Source: Plicaturopsis crispa FD-325 SS-3 (taxonomy: Eukaryota; Basidiomycota; Agaricomycetes; Amylocorticiales; Amylocorticiaceae). Taken from it: DNA of 64,000 nt. Below, piece by piece: positions 33,435 to 45,054 of the stretch (its first letter is position 1; every line of letters begins with the position of its first letter). The stretch is from positions 2,054,179 through 2,118,178 of the forward strand of contig KN832555.1 of the NCBI GenBank assembly GCA_000827205.1. The letters are read 5' to 3'. Made by a program: the position numbers and the translations under genes. The notes beneath the pieces are model-generated. The model was not told the DNA's origin, did not search any database, and worked only from the letters and a program-made list of their open reading frames with translations.

Positions 33435-33964
33435 ATGACCGTCCGCATCCGTTTCGCCATGCACGGCCTGCGAAATCGCCGTATATTCCACCTCGTTGCT
33501 ATAGACCTACGCAAACGACGCGACGCAAAGCCCATGGAACTTCTCGGCATATACAACCCCCACCTTCCGCTTGGAGAGAAGCACAAGACTATCGAGTGGA
33601 GTGTGGATAGGATTAAATACTGGCTGAATGTGGGCGCACAGCCGAGTAAGAGTGCCGTCAAACTACTGGAGCTCGTACGTGTCCGTCTCTCATGACTATG
33701 CGACGCGTCGTTAACCAGGTGTCCGTTGTGCAGGGAAACATCATACCTCCCGACTCAAAGTGGCATCCTAAAGCCACGAAACCTCTCGAGCCCGTCGCGA
33801 AGCCCGTACCCAAGGCGGTCACCACTCCAATCATAAAGTCGCATGTGCCTCTGAAGTCCACGAAGTCTGAGGCACTTCCCAGACCAGAGGTACTCATGTC
33901 GGAGCCGGCACCAAAGTACCCACCCGAAGCGATGAAGCCGCTCTTACCGCCACTCAAAGCATGA
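33435..33964 (+). CDS. MRPS16: Mitochondrial small ribosomal subunit protein bS16m
   Basis: This is a component of the mitoribosome small subunit. Two exons (33435-33674 and 33734-33964) encode 156 residues. The bS16 domain occupies residues 1-85, with VRIRFAMHGLRNRRIFHLVA and the typical ELLGIYNPHLP and IKYWLNVGAQPS motifs. The C-terminal 70 residues are a Lys/Pro-rich extension as in other fungal homologues. No cleavable presequence is obvious; the basic N-terminus of S16 itself can act as the targeting signal. Confidence 0.94.
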
Positions 33965-34237
33965 TTTTCGATGGTTTACATGATCACGGTGGTGTGGGGG
34001 TTGCCTCCGATGCGGAGGGGTGGGACCGTGGAAGGAGAGGGACCGAGGACGGGATGAGGACGTGGCCTGCACATTTTCATTCGCCCTCCCGTTAGTCGTC
34101 TTGCCTACTCATTCACGATTGACTATTGGAGCTGGGCTGCCTTCACAGCGCACTCGACAGCATTTTGTAGGATGTATATACAATACTTAATTCACGGAGA
34201 TCGCACGCACTGGTTTACTTCACCTCAGCATCCAGAG

Positions 34238-35253
34238 TCAGTTACATTCCACTTCCGAGGCTAAGTGCGATGGCAGCGCGAGCAATGACTATCGGTGAAG
34301 TGCAAGTACTATACACTTCAAGGCTAGTATCGAGACTAGGTGTCAATGCAAGTTTACCTTCTCCGTTATCAGGTTCACGACCTCCTCGTGTCTAGCAACA
34401 CGGGCCAGTTCTAGTGCAGTATATTCATCAGGATCCTAGCACACCACAGCAGACAGAATCAACGATTGAACACTCACCTCATACACAGATACTTACCTTG
34501 ATACCTGGGTCTGCACCTCTGTTCAATAAAAGTGCTACGATCTTGGCATTCCCCCGGTCTGCCGCCATATGCAGTGGCGTATATCCCTGCACGACATGGG
34601 CAATGAGAACAAGTTGACTGTCGAGTGAGATGAACATACAGATTCATCCAGGGCGTCAACGTTCGTCCCAGCATGCGCGTCCAAAAATGACGCTAGCACG
34701 TCCGCATCATCATTGTCCGAAATCGCGAGTCCATGGATCGTGAACGCATCCTCTGCGTCCACCGATGGCGGGGCCATAGCGCTGACAGAAATCGCCATTC
34801 CATCGCCTCCGGTCGTTGGAGTCTCCCGCGTCTCCCAGTCATCAGGGAGGCCGTCATCTGCATCCCCCGTGTCCGCCTTTCCTTTTCCTCTATCCACGCT
34901 CCGCGCCCCGCGCACCCAGCCAAGACTGCGCGCGATGTGTAGGTACCGCGCTTCCGCATTCACCGGGTTTTCGCCGTAGACCGTCCCGGCATGGTTCCAG
35001 GCATCCCATTTCGCCCGCGCTGTCATGTCGAAAAACGACGGACGGGGTGTGGCGGGTTTGGGGGAGACTGTTAAGCATTTGTACAGCCCGTATATCTAGA
35101 GAGAAGGGTAAGCCGTGCACAAGTGTCGGGTACAGGATGCAGACTGACCTCTAGCTTTACCGCGTTTGATATGTTCCCCGCTGCGGTGGAACTGGATAGA
35201 TGAGACGCTGCATCCTGGAATGCAGGAGTAGTAGGAAAAGGAGACGACGGCAT
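34238..35253 (-). CDS. Acyl-CoA-binding domain plus ankyrin repeat protein (ACBD6-like)
   Basis: Five exons on the minus strand (35149-35253, 34640-35095, 34497-34586, 34358-34435, 34238-34288) encode 259 residues. Residues 5-95 form an acyl-CoA-binding fold: FQDAASHLSS, then IYGLYKCLTV across the exon join, then ARAKWDAWNHAG with the conserved KWDAW. An acidic linker of about 70 residues follows. At least two ankyrin repeats come next, the first being GYTPLHMAADRGNAKIVALL, the second DPDEYTALELARVARHEEVV. This domain order is that of ACBD6, which binds long-chain acyl-CoA and modulates lipid metabolism or N-myristoylation in animals; the role in fungi is not established. The last exon is short and its acceptor less certain. 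Confidence 0.9.
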
Positions 35254-35553
35254 GGCCAAAAACCGCGAAACACAAGTTGAAAGGGGGAGCTAGAGATCGA
35301 CTTATAGTCTAAGATCACCACTTGGCGCGCGCGTACTCGAGCTCACTGTGACTAACGACGATAACACTGTAAGTAAATGCACGATTTCGGTCAATCATCA
35401 GCTCCGAACGACGATTGCAAGGAGACTGCCACTGAACGATATATATGTATAGCTCAGAGAGTCAAGCAGGGATATTCAGATACTTCGACGATATCCAATA
35501 AGCATTAGAACGTCAATATAAGAAACACATTATAGCCACCATCTAGCCACCAT
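35254..35553. other. Intergenic stretch with an 11-bp tandem duplication
   Basis: No gene is seen. TAGCCACCATC occurs twice in a row near 35533-35554 beside the stop codon of the succinate-CoA ligase gene. Confidence 0.45.
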
Positions 35554-36994
35554 CTACGCGAGACCTGCAGCTTTCATGAGCTGGAAAAATAGCCAGTCAG
35601 ACGGTGGACAGAAGCGGGAAATTATCTGTGTGACTCACAGTCAACAACTCCCCACCAATTTTCGCAGGGCTGTCAGTAACAAACGCGCCGGCCTTCTCGA
35701 GAGCAGCTACTTTGTCCGAGGCAGCACCTAGGAGGAATAATAAGGCCCGACGATCACAGAGATGAAGGAAAGCTACTGACCTTTGCCGCCAGAGATGATG
35801 GCACCGGCATGGCCCATACGCCTGCCCGGGGGCGCTGTGCGGCCAGCAATGAAGCCAACAACAGGTTTAGGCTTGCTGCGCGTCTTGTTGTACTTCTCAA
35901 GGTACTCAGCAGCTTCCTCCTCCATCGAACCACCGATTTCACCGATGATCACGATGCCTGTAACAAAGACCTAAATTAAAAACCATGTGATAAATATTCG
36001 ACAAGTTGCCTTTACCTTCGGTTTTGGGGTCATCAAGGAAGATTTTGATGACATCGATGTGCTGGGTGCCAGGGAATGGGTCTCCTCCGATACCAACAAC
36101 GAGAGACTGACCCAGCCCGACGCCGGTGGTCTGAGCGACCGCCTCGTATGTGAGAGTTCCGGACCGAGAGACAATGCCTGGAAACAACGCTTTAGCATCC
36201 GACAGATAAGTAGCACGATGCCAGGGCACATACCAATGTTTCCTGGCGTGTGGATGTGACCGGGCTGGATGCCCATCTTGCAACCTAAGGGGTTGATGAT
36301 TCCTGGGCAGTTAGGCCCGACAAGACGCGACTTCGACTGGCTCTTGAGCGCGTTCATGACCTGCAAGAATGTGTTATTGCAAGATACGCCAGCGAGGAGG
36401 GAGATTACGCGCCCTAATCTCGTCAGCTTGGGGAATGCCTTCCGTGATGCAGACAATGAGGCCAATCTCGTTCTCAATGGCCTCGATGATGGCGTCGGCC
36501 GCTGTGGGTGGGGGGACGTATAGGACGGTAGCTTCGGGGCTGGTGTATTTCACGGCCTATGTCGACGTATTATTGATAGCCATTTATATATCTTGTAAAG
36601 TGCTACTTACCTCCTCCACGGTACCATAGACGGGGAGTCCAAGGTGAGTCTGACCAGCTTTCTTTGGCGATACACCTCCGACCATATTTGTGCCATAAGC
36701 CAACGCCTCCTTCACGTGGAAAGTGCCCTACTCGATACTCGTCAAAACGGCACCTCTCCCTGGCGTAGTATGTTACGCACCGTCTTCCCTGTGAAGCCCT
36801 GGCATAAGACTTTGGTATCCTTCCTGATGAGTAGGTTCTGGATAGTATCAGCGTAGCTTCTCCGAGTTGCAGACTGGGAGAACGTCCGGCGTCCGGCTAT
36901 GGAAAGGACGTGTCAACCACGCCAAAATAGACGACCAAGTGAGAGAAAAAATTGTACCGCTGCATGCAAGCGACTGCCCAGCGCGACGAAACAT
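35554..36994 (-). CDS. LSC1: Succinate-CoA ligase alpha subunit, mitochondrial
   Basis: It is the catalytic alpha subunit of the TCA-cycle enzyme that converts succinyl-CoA to succinate with nucleoside triphosphate formation. About nine exons lie on the minus strand. The N-terminus [20 protein letters not shown] is a mitochondrial presequence. Family blocks in order are CQGFTGKTG (CoA binding), [66 protein letters not shown] and [13 protein letters not shown], where the His before AGAIISGG is the phosphorylated catalytic residue. The last exon holds only a few codons (LMKAAGLA). No beta subunit gene is in the window. Confidence 0.95.
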
Positions 36995-37679
36995 GATAGC
37001 GAGTTGAGAAGGAGAGTACAGGGAAATATGGCCGGCGACAGTGAGGGGAGGGAGTATACCAGTTGATCAAGTTTTGACGTGTTATCCGGTGCCACCCGGG
37101 CCCGACCCGGTACTTAGCACCAGCCAGTGTACTTACAACGTTCAGCTTTTGGTTAGGTTTGTTGGAGGTTTGGTTTTCGTTTTTCAATATGGCTTTACGG
37201 TTTTCTGCTTGACTTGGGACCCCGTATGAATTCCCCGTTCAAACTCCCCCGTTCAATCATGCATTCCTCGATACTTATGGCAGATTTTATCATCGACATA
37301 CTGTTTTCTTTGGTGTTCTATCTCCCAGTAGTACACTACCGCGTCTTAGCTCGTTTGTTGGCTTGCAGCGGTATATAAAATCTGATTTCATCATCATCAT
37401 CATGTACTTACAACGACGAAACTATCTATTCATTCCTTGATATTCTGTCCATGTGGTGTGACAGCCTACACGCAAACGCAAGTATAACCTACCTATGCGA
37501 CTATATGACAGTAGCAATTACAACGAGCCAATCGAATCCTTCTGCCTTTGTTTCTCTCAACGGTCCAGAGGACCTGCTCTACGCCTGTCTCGCGCTTTCC
37601 GAGATGCCCTATGGAAGGCGATGATAGCGTATTTGACCTTATCGAATTCCCCAGAGTTCACGGCGCTGCAGGACATGTA
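36995..37679. other. Intergenic stretch upstream of succinate-CoA ligase
   Basis: No gene is seen. A CAT microsatellite of five units lies at about 37388-37403. A TATATAAA on the plus strand at 37372 has no plus-strand gene after it and is not called as a promoter. Confidence 0.45.
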
Positions 37680-40600
37680 TCAGTCACTGTAAAGTTCGGC
37701 AACAGCTACGGCCACGTACTTTGTTACTTCCTCCATAAACTGCGTCTTGCTTTGAACTGGTGCGGACGCAGTAGGAAGCTGTTGGAGAATGACGGGCATC
37801 CATTGTAGTAGCTGTGCCGCCCAGACTGCACAAAGAACCCTGAAGATGGACACAACGGTCGATGTAGAATCCGCGGGGAAATCTCCCACAAGGCCGTTGA
37901 GCAGGTATCCAGTCAGCTCGAAGCCGTCCTTGTCCATGACGCTGCGGATGGCGGTCGCATAGATGGGGAATTTCGGCGGTGGTGCCTGAGCAGGGAGTAG
38001 GCAGTCGTGGGTGACTATGATACGGAATAGATCTAAAGCAGCAAATACGACGTCAGATTGAACGAGAGTGAGTGCAGCCATGGATGCGCGGAAAGCAAGG
38101 GGGAAAGCCGACGACTGGAAGAATATGTCCGGCGATAGTTCTACTAGTTGCAGTAGCATTTGGATGTAGTCTTCCAGCACTGAGATGAATAGGATTAGAC
38201 GTGCATTATTGTGTCCATTAATAGAGAAGTTCGTACCATCAGGCATATCCCCAGGGCTTTTACTTTGCAACAGGCTGACGACTTTACTTGTGGACCGCTC
38301 GTACACCTCTTGGAATGCAGCGCGCAGCGGAGGGGCCTCTTCGTTCCCGAATCGGCCGATGAGCTTGCCAGCGATCCATAAGTAACTAGGGAACCCGGTG
38401 ACTTCGAACGACGCTGACATTCGCCCTAAAACGGAGGGTGCGACTGCAAGTGCAGAATTTCCGAATAGGTTCAGCCCGTGACGAAGAACCCGCGTTGTGC
38501 GCTCGGAGACGTCGTAATCAGAGCCGTATTTTGCGAGGAAGCTGTCGAAGAACGACCATGCCTCCTCGCAGCTACCACGACAGGCAGTAGGGAGCTCGTC
38601 GCCAAACGATTGAATAACATGTAACATGACTTCCAAGTTTTCAAGACCGACTAAATGGTGACGTTAGTATCGGAACAAATTAACATGCTGAGAGTCACTC
38701 ACATCCCACGTCCTGCAGCTCTTGCTTCGTCGCAGGAGTCGGTTTATTTGCCACCGTATGAACCGCAGCTAAAATGTCGAGTGAAAAGGTTCGAAGAGAT
38801 TCCGCTGCACGCTCCATGGGCATCGCAGATATGACATATGCGATAGCCTCGTAGACCTGCCGTCTGTCGTCTTGAGCGAGCTTTGAGCCGGTTGTGCTTA
38901 GGAATGTATGCAGAGTGGGCAAAAAGTCCACAAGATGCTGTAAGCCATGCGACATTAAGTTTAGAGCAGAATCGAACACGAATGGGCACTTACTTGTTTG
39001 CAATCTTGACACAGGTATTTCAGCGCTTGCCCCGCTGCAGCGCACACTTCTGTATCTGGATCGTCGAATCCAGAGGAAATGTACTGGAGCTGATATTGAA
39101 TATACTCTGGGTGGGTGTTAATCCACGCAGTGTACCGCGATATTATGAGCAGCGCTGCATAGCGGACTCGAGGATGATTCGGTAGCGAAGGGATGAGATC
39201 CATGATCTTCGGCACGCCGTTGTTGTCTGCGGGGTCGAGCTCTGCGCCCATTGATCGCAGGGCGAACAAGGGAGCCTCAATTTCTTGCCACGAGATGTTC
39301 TCCTGACTACGCGAAAGAGCGGTGGCAATCATTTGGTACGTCGCAAGCAAGCAGACGTCAGTGCCGAGCACGAAGCAGCAGTCCTTCAACGTGTCCCCCA
39401 TGACATGGCGGAACGACCGGAAGTCATCGGCCTCCTGCCCTGTTAGCGCATTGGATTCAGCGGGGAAGTGTAGGTGTCGGATGATGACGGCCATGAGTGC
39501 TTTGTAGGCGTCTACAAACAGCGGTGACACAGAGGGCTTTTTGCCGATGTTCTGCGCAAGTCGCATCCAGAACGGGAACGTGATGGGAACGATGTCGAGA
39601 TCGGGGTACGCTGAGCATTCGCCAATAGCTTCTACGATGGGGAAGAATGTTTCCGTGTGTTGCAAGAGAAGCATGCGGTAAGTCTCCCCCGCCTCTGCGA
39701 ATATTTTTGCATATCCCTTTATCTTGTCGGCATCGTCCTTGAGGGTGGCCAGGTTCGGTTTGAGAGCGATGATTCTGGGGACAATTAGCTGGATAACAGG
39801 CATGTTATCGTCGATTTCTTGTGTCTCGTGAATGAGCTCGCAAATAACGTCAACTGCGGCATCAAAGAGGTCGTCCGAAGCTAACGCTTCAAACGCGTAT
39901 GCGAAAAGAGGTGTCTCTGCAAGATCCGTAGTGCTGACTTCGCCAGCAACAAGCCAGCTGCGTAGACACCCGAAGACTTGCTCTTGCACGTCATGGGTTA
40001 CACCTGGAGGTGTGGGGATCAGACAAGGACACCAGACGAGACGGCCGATGCGCACCACTTGCTTGGATGTACATCGCCAAAAGGCCTAGTACTTCTTTTG
40101 AGTTGCCTGTAAGCAGGACTGCGGCTCTTTCTCTGTATTCGTCATCCTGATGTTGCAGATATTTAGCCACGCGACATTTTGGAATTACGCTAGGGCTCAC
40201 CGTCACTGGTATTCTCGTGTTGGTGTTCAGCTCTTCAGGTAGAAGAGTCAAGAATCGTAAGAGAGTCGACACGGTTGCGGGGTTTCTTCCGAACTTGTCT
40301 ATCATTGTCTGGATAGGATTTTTCCATCCCGGCAGTTGGAGTGATAGACCTGCGATCGCCAAACAGAGTTGAACGACGATGGTCCGAGGCCCACCGTTAT
40401 ATTGCTCCAACGCTGTGATGAGCGTGTCGCGCAAGGGTAGGTGGTTCGCAGGGTCGACCTGATGTAGGTCATACGTTACCTGCAAACAAGAGATGGAGGG
40501 CTTTCGTCAGCGGGTGTCGCGTATGAATCGTGTACACAGCTACTGACTTTCGACCTGAACGTCTGCGCGGCAAATAATTTGGCTGCAGGTGGCGCGTCGG

Positions 40601-40829
40601 GCGACAACAGGAGGACATTGCATGTTGACCATGCTTCCGGCTAGGACAAGGGCGCGTATTGGGAGACAGAGTCAGATGCCTCGATTCATAAGACGTGGGC
40701 CACAGGCGAAACTGGATTTACAGAGTGCTGAAAGTCCTGGAGCCAAGAATTTGCTTGGTCCAAGGAGGCTTTGTCGGGCGCGCGACTGAAGACATCGAGT
40801 GCGGACAACAAAGCCTGGATATCGGCCAT
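37680..40829 (-). CDS. MTR10: Importin beta family member, transportin-3/Mtr10 type
   Basis: This nuclear import receptor in yeast and animals carries SR-type RNA-binding proteins into the nucleus. The start is MADIQALLSALDVF at 40829 and the stop TGA lies at 37680. About seven exons give roughly 930 residues. The N-terminal Ran-binding importin-beta/exportin-1-like part includes SWLQDFQHS and RTIVVQLCLAIAGLSLQLPGW. The rest is HEAT-repeat helices throughout, for example EQVFGCLRSWL and VRYAALLIISRYTAWINTHPEYI. The C-terminus ends AVAELYSD. The order of blocks matches the Mtr10/TNPO3 subfamily rather than other karyopherins. Confidence 0.92.
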
Positions 40830-41350
40830 TGCGTCGATGTTCGTGGATCAGAAGAGGTAAATGGCGGCAAGAGACACGGAACGGTGGAAATGTGAAAGGA
40901 TAAGTAAGGTATATGCGATCGAAGTCAAGATAATTTACAAGTCTTTCCTACGAATCTTGTGACGAAATTTGAAGTCCTTTGGGAAATCAAAATCATTTGC
41001 ATATGTTGACGGAATGTGGCGGCGCACTGAGCACACTCAAGTCATAGGTATATTGTGTGTCAAGTATCCACATCGTCGACAGCGCAACGCCTCCCCGACG
41101 ACCCGAAACAGATCTCCATGAAGAAAGACAAAGAAAACAGTGATAGTCATACTAGGTAGAGGGAAGAGATCGGTTGAACCGTGCAAAGGAGTGTGGGCAA
41201 GTGTTCGCGAGGAGAAGAGGAAGCGGTCACAAGATTCAAAATGAAAAAGGGTTTGTACGGTAGTAGAACACTAAAGGCAAGGTACGAGGAACATCAATAA
41301 TAGATTCGAGGTAAGAGGAGGTGAGAAAACGGAACCACTCGCAAGCTTTT
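40830..41350. other. Intergenic stretch between septin 3' end and MTR10 start
   Basis: No gene is seen. A frame running 41236-41350 is read-through past the septin stop in the wrong splice choice. Confidence 0.5.
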
Positions 41351-43116
41351 TCAAGTGCGGAGGAATCCACGACGACCTTTGCCGCTCGACTGTGGAAGAG
41401 AAACAACGTGAGAAAATGCGTAGATAAGATGGAAAGTAAAACCAGACGTACGCTGTTCTTGTCGGGCGTCAGCGGCCGACCGCTCTCGATTTTCTTCTTC
41501 TTGTCCTCGAGGTCTGCCCGTTGCTTGTCCAACGCGTCCTTCATCTCCTTGTGCCGGGCGTACAGCTCCTCCTCCGACTGCTTGAGCTTGGCCTCCTTCT
41601 CCTGCACCTTCTGTTGGAACACCATCTTCATCTCGGCTTCCATCTTGGCGAGCTTGCCCTCGTGCAGGATACGCTCTTCGTGTAGGCGTTCGGCGGGGCT
41701 GATGAGACAAGGAGTCAGATGCTATGTCCTGAGAAGATTAATCTGGACAACGTACTTGACGGGCTTGAACACGGAGGAATCCTGTGCCACACCCATGCTG
41801 AGGAGTTTCTCCGTCCGCCAGTTCTCGTAGAGGTAGTCGTTCGTGTACTCCCGGAGCTCTTCCATGTAAGTACGAACAAGCATCTGGCGGAGCTTGACGA
41901 AATCGCAATGCTCCTCGTTGTCTACTTCGACGACGCCCCATGGGTACGCCCGTCCACGCACGTCGCGGCCGTCAGGTGTCTTTACGACTTTGTCAGAGCC
42001 CACAACGGCGAAGGGAATCTTGCTGGTGATCTCCTCCGCTTCCGCTAGTGTCTCCTCATCCTCGTTTTCGTAAGTGGGTGCTTGGAAGATGTGGATGTCA
42101 TGGTGCGCGATATCAGCGAGAATCTGACAGGATACGTCAATCTAGCGTCCGCAGTACGTTGTCAAGAAGGTATAAGCTCACGCGGGCCTTGAACTCAGCA
42201 ACTTCTTCCTCAGTTAACGTGTCCGCCTTGGCGATAACGGGGATAAGGTTGACTTTTGTGTGCAACCGACGCATGAACTCGATGTCGATTTGCTTCAGCC
42301 TGAACCACGTACTCAGCATGCGAGTCGCCGTACGCATATAAGAATAAACTTACGAATGGCCTGTTGGCTGTATGAAGTACAAACACGCGTGGACGCGGTT
42401 GTCAACAACCTTCAGTCGGTTGACGCGATTCTCCTGCTCCAGATAAGAGTCAAATCGCGCCTCAATGTTTTCAACTATGGGTTTCCAGCTGTATGAGAAG
42501 TCGACGCGTGTGAGAAAAGACGCGTGGCGGGTATACTGAGTTGCGAACGCACCTCTCGTCGTTGTTGACGAAGTCGCCGAAACCAGGCGTGTCAACAACA
42601 TTGAGGTGGAGACGAACACCGTTTTCCTCGATGTCTGTAAGGAAGAAAGTTTGAGCGGGTTTACTTACGTGTCGCGCGATAAGTGTACTGACCGGCGCCT
42701 ATACTCTCAATGGCAACGGTCTTGGGCCTCTCAGCGTGAGGAGGGGGCGTTTCCTTGGGCTGGTACAGAGTGGTGTTGAACAAGGTGTTGATGAGTGTCG
42801 ACTTGCCCAAGCCCGACTCGCCTAGAGAAGCGAACAACAACGCCCAATGTCAGTGTTGCCGCGACTACTGCTGCCATGTAGACGTTGAAGACGCACCGAC
42901 AACCATTGTCGTGAACTGGAAGCCCTTCCTCACACTCTTCCTGTGGACCTGGTTTGGCAAGTTGGCGAAACCGACGTAGCCCATGAGTTTTTTGCGGATG
43001 ATGGCGGGGCCATTGTGAGAGGGGGGAACTGGCGACGGGCTTGAGCCGCCGTTCGCGAGACCGTTAGGAGAAGGAGAGACGTCGCCATTGCGCGAAGAAG
43101 TATAGGATTCCGACAT
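41351..43116 (-). CDS. CDC3: Septin, CDC3 class
   Basis: This is a GTP-binding cytoskeletal protein that assembles into septin filaments at septa, hyphal tips and bud necks. It has about eight exons on the minus strand from [15 protein letters not shown] at 43116. After a Ser/Pro/Asn-rich tail of about 40 residues comes the polybasic region with [15 protein letters not shown], then the P-loop [15 protein letters not shown] (split by an intron), the switch DTPGFGD, the specificity motif AKAD and the septin unique element ending in VGSDKVV and [13 protein letters not shown]-terminal coiled coil with [18 protein letters not shown] follows, ending [20 protein letters not shown] identifies the CDC3/AspB group. 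Confidence 0.95.
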
Positions 43117-43682
43117 CTGGCAACGACGAACGGTCAAGACGAGGGAAAGGAAAGGAGGGAGGGGGTAAAAAACAACTTTTAAGTCGATGTGGACTTGGGG
43201 AAGGAAGGAACTGGGTCGTCGGCGTGTTTGGCCAAATTTGCTTTCGCTCGCTTCATCCGCTTCTGCGGTGGCGCTAAGATTCTCGGGTAGCTTGGGCTTG
43301 GGCAACAGAAAATACTATGCAGTTTCCGCTCTCAGTCTGGCTCACAGCGTCGCACAAGAAAATACGTAGGACACACCCAAGATTTGGTCCTGTCTGACAG
43401 CGTTTGCTTCATCGAAATCGGCTAACTAACTGGTTGGGTTGTTTAGGGACCTGCAGCGGATTCACCCTTTGTATGCTGTCTTCTCCTTGCCATGCACAGG
43501 GCATGCGGCGGGGAACGCACCGTTCCATCTTATCGGCGAGGACTGTGCTAGGTCTACACGAGGCGAGTGTGTTTCAAACCATGCATATTATCCGGTGAAA
43601 AAATTAAAGGACTGTAGTTTAGCAAACATACCCATAACCTAGTGTGATAACCTATAATCTCCTCCGATGTACGTATACCCTC
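43117..43682. other. Intergenic stretch upstream of the septin gene
   Basis: No gene is seen. It contains the septin promoter near 43120-43350. Confidence 0.45.
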
Positions 43683-44294
43683 TCAGGCGTCCAGCACCAT
43701 CCTGTACTCCCCCACCCCAGCCATCATCGTCTCAAAGATCGCATCTGCCTCCCGGCTGTCGTGGCTTAACACGTCTCGGGAGTCGTGGCTCAGCACGTCT
43801 CGGGTTGCCCATGACGAGAACTCGTCGTACTGGATGCTGGCTCTCTTCGGCCCCGCGTAGAACATGGGAGCCGACCGCGGGTCCTCGTAATGGATCTTCA
43901 TTCCGGTCTGCATCTCGCAGTAACGGCATAGATCGTGAGCGTGGTTGTTCCTTGCTTCACAGCCCCCATACTCGGCATCGTCTCCGTCGGGGAGGCTAGT
44001 CGAAGAGGAAACCGGCGAAGGCGGGTGCTGCGAAGACGAGCGGGAGGATGCTGGCGATGAGTCTGGAGACGATTTCGGACTATATATCGTCCGGCCCTCC
44101 GCCGCCAAGAATGGGTGGAGTCCTCCCCTTGGACTCTTCCTCGGTGCAGCTACAGTATCCACACGCGTTTCCCTATGACCTGTGCGGCTCGTCTCCTGGC
44201 GGGTATGCGAAAAGTGGGAAGGCCCGTCCAGCGGGCGGCGTAGAAGACGGTTCATCAGTGCCGTCTGGGCGTTGGCGGATTCGTGATACTGCAT
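43683..44294 (-). CDS. Hypothetical Ser/Pro-rich protein
   Basis: A single-exon frame of 203 residues on the minus strand starts MQYHESANAQTALMNRLL. I recognise no family. The middle is Ser/Pro-rich (SSPASSRSSSQHPPSPVSSS). Then comes a short Cys-containing stretch (GGCEARNNHAHDLCRYCEMQ) and a C-terminal segment with a duplicated eight-residue unit (RDVLSHDS) before a terminal helical-looking ADAIFETMMAG. The frame is open further upstream as a Pro-rich stretch but has no ATG there, so 44294 is taken as start. Base composition and codon use resemble neighbours. It may be a basidiomycete-specific nuclear or cytosolic protein; no function can be assigned. Confidence 0.65.
   Translation of the reverse strand: MQYHESANAQTALMNRLLRRPLDGPSHFSHTRQETSRTGHRETRVDTVAAPRKSPRGGLHPFLAAEGRTIYSPKSSPDSSPASSRSSSQHPPSPVSSSTSLPDGDDAEYGGCEARNNHAHDLCRYCEMQTGMKIHYEDPRSAPMFYAGPKRASIQYDEFSSWATRDVLSHDSRDVLSHDSREADAIFETMMAGVGEYRMVLDA
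43758..43805 (+). repeat. 24-bp tandem duplication inside the hypothetical gene
   Basis: Two adjacent 24-bp units, GTCGTGGCTTAACACGTCTC followed by GGGA and its near copy with CAGCACG, encode the doubled RDVLSHDS on the minus strand. Confidence 0.75.
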
Positions 44295-45054
44295 GTCCGC
44301 TGACGGTGGGATCTGAGTAGGCGGGGGCGTCGGGGGTGGGTATAGGATTGCGGGGGGCTCGTTGGATGAATGGGCTCACTGCTTCAAAAGGTGCAGTGTT
44401 ATATACCCCATCGCTGTGGACGCTTTGGCAAATCTGGTCAAATCTAATCCGGTCTTCGACCCTTGACTATGGGAGCATCGAAGATTAGAGCGCCCGAGAT
44501 TAGGCGACAAAGACGCACAATGGATACCGAGAAGTCCATGGTGTCAACAAAGAGGTCGACCATTGAGTGGGGGTGGCTCAGGCACCCACTTCTGCCCTTG
44601 GTCACATCGTCCCCGCCGCCTCGAGGCAAGCGCGCCGCTTTGGACAATACCTGCGAATTGTACACTGTCTGTGGACCTATCCTCCACGGCTGGCCATATT
44701 CGTACGGGCCACCCTCCCCTTCACATATACTGCTCAGCTCCTTCGGCAGGGCGCACCTTTTGTGCGGTCCCTCTGTTCACGGGCGACCCTGACCAATATC
44801 ATCTCCTGTTGTATGCGGCACCATATAGTGTTCAGACGACAATGGAAACATACCGCTTCGGGTCTGCAACGTAAAGTTCTACTGAAATTTTCGTGTGCTT
44901 CTGCTCCGCCGTGATATCACTGGTAACGTGCGTTTCATTGTCTACATTGTTAATTTCCCAGTGATTTATTCAGATTGCTCAAGTTCACAGTCATATGCCT
45001 CTCTCGTCACGGTGGCACGCCGTATCTGAGATTCTCCGTCACCACTCGGCGCCG
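44295..45054. other. Intergenic stretch between hypothetical protein and nitrilase
   Basis: No supported gene. Overlapping frames at 44463-44914 show no motif, and I treat them as chance. Confidence 0.4.

Noticed and set aside
37372-37379. TATATAAA on the plus strand
   Set aside because: No plus-strand gene follows within a plausible distance.
41236-41350. Extension of the septin C-terminus
   Set aside because: Using the acceptor that keeps KGRRGFLRT gives a natural septin end; the longer frame is a different phase.
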